A stretch of 5,163 bases of DNA from Kiritimatiellia bacterium. GTDB taxonomy: Bacteria > Verrucomicrobiota > Kiritimatiellia > RFP12 > UBA1067. A program made the translations under genes and the position numbers. This document shows, in pieces, positions 1 to 5,163 of the stretch. Each line of letters begins with the position of its first letter. The stretch's first letter is position 1. The stretch covers positions 1-5,163 of the forward strand of contig JAGDAE010000194.1 in the NCBI GenBank assembly GCA_017959645.1, written 5' to 3'. The notes beneath the pieces are model-generated. The model was given only the letters and a program-made list of their open reading frames with translations, was not told where the DNA came from and ran no database searches.

Positions 1-1638
1 AAAGAAAACCGCGTTTGCGCGCAGCCGGCCGACGCGATCGGGCTCGCTTTCGATGATCGAAACCGCGCAGTCGGCGGCGGCTGCGCAGGCGGGGGCAGGA
101 GCCGTCGAGAAGATGAAGCTTCGCGCGCGGTTGCGCAGACAATCGATCAGACGCGCGCTTGCGCATACGAACGCGCCCTCTGCTCCGGCCGCCTTCGAAA
201 GCGTGCCGAGCGTGATATCGGCGTCTTCGCACCCGAAATGTTCGGCAAGCCCGCGTCCGCATTTGCCGAGAACCCCGAACGCATGGGCCTCGTCGATCAT
301 CGAGAACGCATCGTACCGCCTGCAGATTGCGCCGAACGCAGGCAGATCGAGAAGATCGCCGTCCATGGAGAAAACCGCGTCGGATACAGCCAAGCGCCGA
401 CGGCAGCGCCATGCGGACTTGAGCCGCCGCTCCAGATCGGCCATGTCGAGATGCCGGTAGACAACAACTTCCGCTCCGGAAAGCCGACATCCGTCGATTA
501 TGGAGGCGTGGTTCAGTTCGTCGGAGAACACTACATCCCCCTTGCCCACCATGGACTGTATCGTCCCGACGTTCGCCATATATCCGGTCGCAAAGGAGAT
601 TGCGCCTTCTGCCTTCTTGAAACGGGCCAGATGCCGTTCGAGTTCGACGTGCGGCGGATTGGTTCCGGTAGCGAGGCGCGAGCCGCCCGTTCCGGCGCCC
701 CAGCGCAAAGCGGCCTCGGCGGCAGCCGACTTTACCCGCGCATCCTCCGACAGCCCCAGATAGTCGTTGGACGAAAATACGGCAAGATCGCGGCCGTCAA
801 CGGTGGCGTGCATCCCCTCTTTGCGCTCGACGGTGCGGCAAAACCGCTCCAGACGCTTCGCCCGGATGCCGTCGAGTTCCGCATCGATGGCATCCCAGCG
901 ATTTCCGGTGCGGAAGAATTCCCCCGGCAGATCGACAATCACGGGCTGGCGCTCGAGATAGCGTATCGTTTCGCCTACCTTGTTTCGCTCGCCGCGATAA
1001 AGAAAGATTCTTCCCCCGTCGGGCGAACCGGCGTTCTTTATCGTGGTTATCCTCGAATACCCGATGCTCTTTGCGGATACGTAGCCGGTCGTGTAATCTG
1101 GATCGTCCGAGACGCATATTTCGCCGACTATCCCCGGCGCGCTCAAGACCTTGGTCGAAAGCACCAGCGCCTCGGCGAAATGGTTTTTGCGCGGGCAGCG
1201 TCCGGTTTGGGCGGAATCGTCCATGTATGTCGCCCTGATTCCGCGTTCGCGGTCGTATTCGAGCCGTTCGAGGGTGTCGGCGTCGAGCAGCATCGCGCCT
1301 CGCATGGACGAGGTTTCGCCGAACATCTCCATGATCTCGTCAATGCGGGTTATGCCGGCCTCGCGCAAAAGCTGCGCCGCCTTCGCGCGTCCTTCTTCCG
1401 CGCTTGAGGTCGCGTATGTTGTCACGGGCAGCGCCTTGAGACGCACCGGCTCGCCGATCCGCTCGATTTTGACGCCGACGAAATCCGGCTCGCCTCTGGG
1501 GTGGCCGATCGCGCGCTCCGCCAATGCCGAGACCGCGGCCGGGATATCCCTCGCTCCGGCGATGCGCTCGGCGCCGGATACGTGCCGGCCGTCGAGCGAG
1601 GCGCGCATCTTCACGCAATAGAGCCTCCCGTCACTCAT
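1..1638 (-). CDS. bioWF: Bifunctional BioW-BioF: 6-carboxyhexanoate-CoA ligase fused to 8-amino-7-oxononanoate synthase (3' end outside the window)
   Basis: One frame stays open for 546 codons from the ATG at 1638 to base 1. Residues 1 to about 238 are BioW (pimelate + CoA + ATP to pimeloyl-CoA + AMP + PPi). They show KMRAS (10-14), HVSGAERI (19-26), RGAMLLD (113-119), SDDPDYTTGYV (177-187), GYSRITTIK and GGRIF, ending in YLERQPVIV where free-standing BioW proteins also end. From about residue 247 (near base 900) it is BioF, a PLP enzyme joining pimeloyl-CoA and L-alanine into KAPA with loss of CO2 and CoA. Marks: FSSNDYLGL, GAGTGGSRLATG (314-325), ATGYMANVG, DELNHASIIDGCR with H377, S424 in VFSMDGD, D449 and H452 in MIDEAHAFGV, and the Schiff-base Lys K482 in GTLSKA, with SFIFSTA after it. 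Both active sites look intact. About 80 C-terminal residues should lie outside. The junction has no stop and a linker of only about 10 residues. The BioF part has 10 Cys. Confidence 0.93.
   Translation of the reverse strand, partial: MSDGRLYCVKMRASLDGRHVSGAERIAGARDIPAAVSALAERAIGHPRGEPDFVGVKIERIGEPVRLKALPVTTYATSSAEEGRAKAAQLLREAGITRIDEIMEMFGETSSMRGAMLLDADTLERLEYDRERGIRATYMDDSAQTGRCPRKNHFAEALVLSTKVLSAPGIVGEICVSDDPDYTTGYVSAKSIGYSRITTIKNAGSPDGGRIFLYRGERNKVGETIRYLERQPVIVDLPGEFFRTGNRWDAIDAELDGIRAKRLERFCRTVERKEGMHATVDGRDLAVFSSNDYLGLSEDARVKSAAAEAALRWGAGTGGSRLATGTNPPHVELERHLARFKKAEGAISFATGYMANVGTIQSMVGKGDVVFSDELNHASIIDGCRLSGAEVVVYRHLDMADLERRLKSAWRCRRRLAVSDAVFSMDGDLLDLPAFGAICRRYDAFSMIDEAHAFGVLGKCGRGLAEHFGCEDADITLGTLSKAAGAEGAFVCASARLIDCLRNRARSFIFSTAPAPACAAAADCAVSIIESEPDRVGRLRANAVFF
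1631..1638 (-). other. 8-nt overlap of bioA and bioWF (ATGAGTGA)
   Basis: The ATG of the fusion gene (1638-1636) starts inside the last codons of bioA, whose TGA is at 1633-1631. A perfect AGGAGG is present at 1662-1657 but 18 nt from the ATG, and a GGAG at 1654-1651 is 12 nt away; both are longer than the usual spacing. Translational coupling to bioA is therefore likely. Confidence 0.75.
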
Positions 1639-2935
1639 GGAAATCGGGATCTCCGGCCTCCTCGCCCGGTTTCGCCAGCGCGAGATCGCGCATCGCCCCG
1701 GCTATCGCAGACACCGTTTCGCGCCCAGATACGAGCGGCGGCATCGAATATATGAAATTCGAGAACGGACGCAGCCACACGCCATGGCGGTCGATGGCCG
1801 AATCCACGTCTTCGCGCGAAGGCATGCAAAACACCTCGACCACCGCGCACGCGCCGAGAATGCGCACGTCCTTCACGTTGGGCAAAGCGTCGCATCCGGC
1901 CAGATCCTCGCGGAACCAGCGTTCGATATCCGCGACATTGCCGGCGTAATCGCCCGCCGCAAAGAGATCGAGAGAGGCGCAGGCGGCCGCGCACGCAAGC
2001 GGATTGGCCATGTACGTCGGGCCGTGCATGAACGCGGAGGGACGAGCGCCAGAAATCGTTTCGGCGACACGCGACGACACGAGCGTGGCAGCCAGCGAGA
2101 CGTGTCCGCCCGTGAGCGCCTTGCCGACGCACATCAAGTCCGGAACCGATTTCGATCTGGAGTGCGCCCAGAGCGGTCCGGTGCGGTAGAAGCCGGCGGC
2201 GATCTCGTCGAAGATCAGAAGCGCCCCGTGACGGTCGCAAAGTTCCCGCATGGCGTCGAGATAGCGGGGATTGTAGAAATTCATCGCATTGGCGGCCTGC
2301 AGCACCGGTTCGCAGATCACCGCCGCGATCTCGTCGCCGTGCGTCTCGAGCACGCGCGCGAGCGACGACGCATCGGTTTCGTCCCACGCTTCGTCGAACC
2401 GGCAAGACGGCTTCTCGGCGAAAAACTGCCTGGTCATCAGCCCCTTGAACAACGTATGCATCCCGTCCGGATCGGAAATCGCCATGCACAGCGAAGTGTC
2501 GCCGTGGTAGCCGCCCTTGAGCGCGACGATCCGGCATTTTTCCGGTCTGCCGAGCGCGGTCTGGTATTGCACAGCCATCTTGCATGCCACCTCCACCGCG
2601 ATCGAACCGGAATCGGCAAAGAAGACCCGGTCGAGTCCGGCTGGGGCGATCGCGCGTAGCTTTTGCGCAAGCTCTATCGCCGGATCGTGCGTCAACCCGC
2701 CGAACATCACGTGCGGAAGCTTTTCCGCCTGCCGGCGCATGGCTTCGACTATAGCAGGGTGGCAGTGGCCGTGGGCGACGGTCCACCAGCTCGACACCGC
2801 GTCGATCAGACGCTTTCCGCCTTCGAGGACGATATGCTCACCGCAGGCGGATTTCACCAGCCGCGTCCCGTACGCGCCATTGAGCGGCGCATAGGGATGC
2901 CAGATAAACCCGCGGTCGTATTCGAGCGCGGTCAT
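1631..2935 (-). CDS. bioA: Adenosylmethionine-8-amino-7-oxononanoate aminotransferase (DAPA synthase)
   Basis: BioA is a cytosolic PLP enzyme, fold type I class III, that transfers an amino group, normally from S-adenosylmethionine, to KAPA to give 7,8-diaminononanoate. The 434-residue product is full length. Family marks in order: WHPYAPL with Y15 (12-18), SSWWTVAHGHCHPAI (48-62), FADSGSIAVEVA (106-117), GGYHGDTSLCMAISDPDGMH (141-160), IFDEIAAGF with the PLP-ring Asp D243 (241-249), GKALTGG with the Schiff-base Lys K272 (271-277), HGPTYMANPLA (304-314), and WLRPFSNFIYSMPP with R389 (387-400). The W-W pair, Y15 and R389 are substrate-site residues typical of BioA rather than of other class III aminotransferases. 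The product is cysteine-rich (14 Cys). The last dozen or so residues form an acidic tail beyond the core fold, and their codons overlap the start of the next gene. Amino-donor choice (SAM or lysine) cannot be read from sequence alone. Confidence 0.95.
   Translation of the reverse strand: MTALEYDRGFIWHPYAPLNGAYGTRLVKSACGEHIVLEGGKRLIDAVSSWWTVAHGHCHPAIVEAMRRQAEKLPHVMFGGLTHDPAIELAQKLRAIAPAGLDRVFFADSGSIAVEVACKMAVQYQTALGRPEKCRIVALKGGYHGDTSLCMAISDPDGMHTLFKGLMTRQFFAEKPSCRFDEAWDETDASSLARVLETHGDEIAAVICEPVLQAANAMNFYNPRYLDAMRELCDRHGALLIFDEIAAGFYRTGPLWAHSRSKSVPDLMCVGKALTGGHVSLAATLVSSRVAETISGARPSAFMHGPTYMANPLACAAACASLDLFAAGDYAGNVADIERWFREDLAGCDALPNVKDVRILGACAVVEVFCMPSREDVDSAIDRHGVWLRPFSNFIYSMPPLVSGRETVSAIAGAMRDLALAKPGEEAGDPDFHE
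2932..2935 (-). other. ATGA stop/start overlap of bioD and bioA
   Basis: The bioA ATG (2935-2933) shares bases with the bioD TGA (2934-2932). Only a modest Shine-Dalgarno-like GGGAA lies 7 nt upstream inside bioD, so termination-reinitiation is the likely way bioA is translated. Confidence 0.8.
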
Positions 2936-3630
2936 GCCCAGTTCCCGCTCTGGAAAAGCGCGGAAAAATCGATATCCGGCCAGGGCCGGTCGCCCGCGAT
3001 ATGCGGAACCTTGACGATATTCCGGAGAAAACCGTATTTTTCGAGATATTTTCCGATCGTCTCGACAGTATCGCCGTCGATGGGTTCGGACGCATCCGGA
3101 TGCCAGTCGTGGACCACGCCGGCAAGCTTCATGCCGCGCGAACGCAACGCCTCGAGCGACAGCAAGGCATGGTTTATCGCACCAAGCCGTCCGCATGTTA
3201 CGAGTATCACGCTCCATCCCTCGCGCGCGACGAAATCGACAGACAGCGTTTCGCCGTCGAGCGGGACGCAAAGCCCGCCCGCCATCTCCACCAGCGTGAT
3301 CTCATGGGCTTCGGAACACGCCTTGACAGCCCTCGAAATGCATTCGAGATCGACACGCCGCCCCTCCAGCTCGGCGGCGAGTTTCGGCGACGACGGATAC
3401 TTGAAAATCTGCGGCGCGGTAAGCCCGAGCGCGTCTTCGCGGAACACGGCGCCAGGGCACATCCTGCGATGTTCGGCAATATCCTCGGACTGGCCGGAAT
3501 TCCCGGTCTGGACCATCTTCACGGTTATCGCATCCCTGCCGGAAGCGCGAAGATGGCGCGCGATCAGCCCCGTAACCACGGTCTTGCCGATTCCGGTGTC
3601 GATACCGGCGATCGCGTATATCGAGTTCAT
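2932..3630 (-). CDS. bioD: ATP-dependent dethiobiotin synthetase
   Basis: BioD carboxylates 7,8-diaminononanoate with CO2 and ATP to form dethiobiotin, the penultimate step of biotin synthesis, in the cytosol. The 232-residue product has the usual length. The P-loop is GIDTGIGKT (9-17). It is followed by K38 in VKMVQTG (37-43), which matches the substrate-binding Lys of the family, D50 (a candidate Mg ligand) and E115 in VEMAGGLCVPL. Next come INHALLSLEAL (152-162) and VVHDWHPDA (172-180) of the nucleotide-binding end. The frame is open further upstream into purM, but the ATG at 3630 is the right start because the P-loop sits at the usual distance from it. Its Shine-Dalgarno is weak (GGAGCAGG, too distant to be ideal). 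Two departures from the common consensus are Met at 116 (usually EGAGG) and Met at 39 (usually KP). Its stop overlaps the bioA start in ATGA, so BioA synthesis is probably coupled to it. Confidence 0.94.
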   Translation of the reverse strand: MNSIYAIAGIDTGIGKTVVTGLIARHLRASGRDAITVKMVQTGNSGQSEDIAEHRRMCPGAVFREDALGLTAPQIFKYPSSPKLAAELEGRRVDLECISRAVKACSEAHEITLVEMAGGLCVPLDGETLSVDFVAREGWSVILVTCGRLGAINHALLSLEALRSRGMKLAGVVHDWHPDASEPIDGDTVETIGKYLEKYGFLRNIVKVPHIAGDRPWPDIDFSALFQSGNWA

Positions 3631-3670
3631 GAAACAGCTTTTCGCCTGCTCCGGCGCGGAACGGACGGCC

Positions 3671-3698
3671 TCGCCGGGAAACCCCGGGGCGCCGGCGA
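3671..3698 (-). other. GC-rich hairpin in the purM-bioD gap
   Basis: In the 88-nt gap (3631-3718) the arms TCGCCGG (3698-3692) and CCGGCGA (3677-3671) pair perfectly over 7 bp. The 14-nt loop itself contains the palindrome CCCCGGGG. An alternative smaller stem, CCGGG/CCCGG around GTTT (3687-3674), overlaps it. No run of T follows on the minus strand, so it does not look like an intrinsic terminator. It could be an mRNA-processing, stabilising or attenuating structure between purM and the biotin genes, or simply chance in GC-rich DNA. I see no biotin-repressor (BirA-type) operator, -35/-10 pair or riboswitch in the rest of the gap. Confidence 0.3.
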
Positions 3699-3718
3699 TG
3701 CGATACCCGGCGGCCGGC

Positions 3719-4759
3719 TCAGTTCTTGTAGGTGACGATTCCCTTGCCCTTGCGGATGACGCCGATGACATTGTACGTCTGGTGCTGGGCCTTGAGGATG
3801 TTCGTCGCCTTGACCATCTGGTTCTTCGGGATTATGAGCACGTAGCCGATGCCCATGTTGAAGACGCGGTACATCTCGTCGCGGTCGACCTTGCCCTGGC
3901 GCTCGATGAACTTGAAGATGGTCGGCACCTCCCACGACGCGCGGTCGATCTCGGCGTTCACGGCCTTCGGCAGCACGCGCGGAATGTTGTCGGCGAAACC
4001 GCCGCCAGTGATATGGGCCATTCCGGTTATCTTGACCTTGCGCTCGAGAAGCTTCTTCACCGGCTTGAGGAAGCTCCGGTGCACGGCCAGAAGCGCCTCG
4101 CCGAAGGTCTGGTCGGTACCGGGAAGCTTGTCTTTCCACGAATACTGGCAGAGATCGAAAATGACCCTGCGCGCGAGCGAAAAGCCGTTCGTCTGCAGCC
4201 CGCCCGAAGGCAGGCCGATTATCACGTCTCCGGCGCGGATGGACTTTCCGGTTATGAGCCGATTGCGGTTTACATGGCCGACGATGGTCCCGACCAGATC
4301 GTATTCGCCGGGCGGATACAGCCCCGGCATCTCGGCGGTCTCGCCGCCGAGAAGCGCCATGTGGTTCTCTTTGCAGGCCTTGCAAAGCCCCGACACCACC
4401 GAAGCGAACTGGGTCTCGTCGAACTTCGACGTGCCGATGTAGTCCATGAAAAACAGCGGCAGCGCGCCCTGGACGAGGATGTCGTTGACGCAGTGGTTGA
4501 CGATATCCTGCCCGACCGTGTCGTGGCGGTTCATCATCGCCGCGACCTTGAGCTTGGTGCCGACGCCGTCGGTGGACGAGACGAGTATCTCGTTGCGCCC
4601 GGGCGGGACTTTGTGCAGCCCCCCGAACGCCCCGATGCCGCCGATGACCAGCTGCGTCTTCGTCGAGGCGACCATCTGCTTGATGGCTTTGAGCGCCGTC
4701 ATCTTGTTGTCGATGTTGACGCCTGCCTTGGCGTACGCGGAAGCGGTCTTGTCGGCCAT
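3719..4759 (-). CDS. purM: Phosphoribosylformylglycinamidine cyclo-ligase (AIR synthetase)
   Basis: PurM performs the ATP-dependent ring closure of formylglycinamidine ribonucleotide (FGAM) to 5-aminoimidazole ribonucleotide (AIR), step five of purine synthesis, in the cytosol. The 346-residue product is full length for the family. It shows the AIRS/PurM signatures in order: GGIGAFGGL (40-48), TDGVGTKLKVA (63-73), HDTVGQDIVNHCVNDI (79-94), GGETAEMPG (138-146), GLPSGGLQTNGFSLAR (182-197), HITGGGFADNIPRVLP (249-264) and FNMGIGY (300-306). The ATG at 4759 is preceded by a strong Shine-Dalgarno; the stop is TGA at 3721-3719. One mild oddity is Gln at 189 in the SGGLQTNG motif, where many homologues carry His. 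The upstream neighbour is the aldolase gene (19 nt away) and the downstream one is bioD (88 nt away). No purN or purL is next to it, so this is not a classical pur cluster. Identity is secure. Confidence 0.96.
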   Translation of the reverse strand: MADKTASAYAKAGVNIDNKMTALKAIKQMVASTKTQLVIGGIGAFGGLHKVPPGRNEILVSSTDGVGTKLKVAAMMNRHDTVGQDIVNHCVNDILVQGALPLFFMDYIGTSKFDETQFASVVSGLCKACKENHMALLGGETAEMPGLYPPGEYDLVGTIVGHVNRNRLITGKSIRAGDVIIGLPSGGLQTNGFSLARRVIFDLCQYSWKDKLPGTDQTFGEALLAVHRSFLKPVKKLLERKVKITGMAHITGGGFADNIPRVLPKAVNAEIDRASWEVPTIFKFIERQGKVDRDEMYRVFNMGIGYVLIIPKNQMVKATNILKAQHQTYNVIGVIRKGKGIVTYKN

Positions 4760-4766
4760 TGTCTCG

Positions 4767-4773
4767 TCCTCCC
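4767..4773 (-). promoter_or_regulatory. Strong Shine-Dalgarno sequence of purM
   Basis: The minus strand reads GGGAGGA here, 7 nt upstream of the purM ATG at 4759. It lies in the 19-nt gap after the aldolase stop and fixes the purM start. It is the best ribosome binding site in the window; the biotin genes have much weaker ones. Confidence 0.8.
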
Positions 4774-4778
4774 GTGTA

Positions 4779-5163
4779 TCAGAGCTTGTTGTTGGAGCCC
4801 AGAACCTTGATGATCTTGTGGATGTACATCGCCTTCATGGCGTCGCGCGCCGGGGTGAGGTACTGCCGCGGATCGAAATGGCCCGGATTCTCGGCGAAAT
4901 GCTTGCGGATCGCAGCCGTCATCGCAAGACGCGAATCGCTGTCGATGTTGATCTTGCAGACCGCGCTCTTGGCGGCCTTCCTGAGCTGCTCTTCGGGAAT
5001 TCCGACCGCGTCGGGAAGCTTGCCGCCGAACTTGTTGATCGTGTCCACGCAATCCTGCGGGACCGACGAGGACCCGTGAAGGACGATCGGGAAGCCGGGA
5101 AGCTTCTTTTCGATCGCCTTGAGAACGTCGAACGCGAGCGGCGGGGGAACGAGCTTGCCGGTC
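4779..5163 (-). CDS. fba: Class II fructose-bisphosphate aldolase, C-terminal part (5' end outside the window)
   Basis: The enzyme reversibly splits fructose 1,6-bisphosphate into dihydroxyacetone phosphate and glyceraldehyde 3-phosphate in cytosolic glycolysis/gluconeogenesis, using a divalent metal, usually Zn. The last 127 residues are visible; the frame runs open to the window edge, so the start and roughly the first half or more are missing. Visible residues 26-35 read IVLHGSSSVP; its His is the expected metal ligand of the family. Then come GGKLPDAVGIPEEQL, the DHAP-binding stretch KINIDSDSRLAMTAAIR, FDPRQYLTPARDAM, and the C-terminal VLGSNNKL before TGA (4781-4779). The pattern matches the class II, type B-like aldolases closely and without gaps. 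A GTG at 5048 lies in frame but is internal, not the start. purM follows after 19 nt on the same strand, so the two are probably cotranscribed. Family assignment is secure; the gene symbol follows common use. Confidence 0.93.
   Translation of the reverse strand, partial: TGKLVPPPLAFDVLKAIEKKLPGFPIVLHGSSSVPQDCVDTINKFGGKLPDAVGIPEEQLRKAAKSAVCKINIDSDSRLAMTAAIRKHFAENPGHFDPRQYLTPARDAMKAMYIHKIIKVLGSNNKL

Noticed and set aside
238..1407. A 389-codon plus-strand open frame opposite bioWF.
   Set aside because: It is antisense to the fully conserved BioW-BioF frame, and its translation is low-complexity and matches no family I know.
1637..2659. A 340-codon plus-strand open frame opposite bioA.
   Set aside because: It is antisense to bioA and rich in Arg and His without any motif; a composition artefact.
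1635..2786. A 383-codon minus-strand open frame overlapping bioA in another frame.
   Set aside because: It is extremely arginine-rich, typical of an out-of-frame reading of a GC-rich gene; the bioA frame holds all the conserved motifs.
2935..3271. An upstream extension of the bioA frame into bioD, adding 112 residues.
   Set aside because: The added residues are Arg/Cys-rich and unlike BioA; the family's WHPY motif sits near residue 12 from the ATG at 2935, which also gives the ATGA overlap.
3671..3698. Intrinsic terminator after purM.
   Set aside because: The stem is real but no T-run follows on the minus strand, so it is listed only as a hairpin.
3631..3771. An upstream extension of bioD by 47 residues into purM.
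   Set aside because: The BioD P-loop normally lies within the first 10 or so residues, which fits the ATG at 3630; the extension is low-complexity and overlaps the end of purM.
2663..4810. A 715-codon open frame on the plus strand opposite bioA, bioD and purM.
   Set aside because: It runs antisense through three unmistakable genes, ignores their boundaries and has no recognisable domain. Long antisense frames are expected in GC-rich DNA with G/C at third positions.
1..5163. Mobile element, CRISPR array, tRNA/rRNA, or a hidden new system.
   Set aside because: No direct-repeat arrays, transposase motifs, terminal inverted repeats or RNA-gene signatures were seen. Nearly all bases are taken up by five conserved metabolic genes of uniform composition.

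Overview
The window is about 98% coding, and every gene lies on the minus strand. Read in the direction of transcription (right to left) the order is: the 3' end of a class II fructose-bisphosphate aldolase gene (fba, 5163-4779), purM (4759-3719), bioD (3630-2932), bioA (2935-1631) and a long open frame that leaves the window (1638-1). That last frame encodes a 6-carboxyhexanoate-CoA ligase (BioW) joined in frame to an 8-amino-7-oxononanoate synthase (BioF). It has no stop codon anywhere inside the window, so it was read codon by codon by hand. The only non-coding DNA is a 19-nt gap (fba/purM) and an 88-nt gap (purM/bioD).

The three left-hand genes form a compact biotin cluster. BioW activates free pimelate to pimeloyl-CoA and BioF condenses it with L-alanine to give 8-amino-7-oxononanoate (KAPA). 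BioA transaminates KAPA to 7,8-diaminononanoate, and BioD closes the ureido ring to give dethiobiotin. Only biotin synthase (BioB) is not seen; it may lie to the left of base 1 or elsewhere. bioD and bioA overlap by 4 nt (ATGA) and bioA and bioWF overlap by 8 nt (ATGAGTGA), which suggests translational coupling. Using BioW rather than BioC/BioH means the pathway starts from free pimelic acid. No pimelate-producing gene such as bioI is present here.

The two right-hand genes are housekeeping: aldolase (glycolysis/gluconeogenesis) and AIR synthetase (fifth step of purine synthesis). They are 19 nt apart and purM has a strong Shine-Dalgarno sequence. Whether they share a transcript with the biotin genes is open. 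The 88-nt gap before bioD holds a GC-rich hairpin but no U-tract terminator and no promoter that I can recognise.

The DNA is GC-rich, with G/C favoured at third codon positions, and is clearly bacterial. BioA and the BioF part are rich in cysteine, which would fit an anaerobe. The phylum cannot be fixed from this window. My weak guess is an uncultured member of the Verrucomicrobiota/Kiritimatiellota/Lentisphaerota group. The most noteworthy item is the BioW-BioF fusion; the rest is a conventional metabolic region, and I see no mobile element, RNA gene, CRISPR array or defence system.
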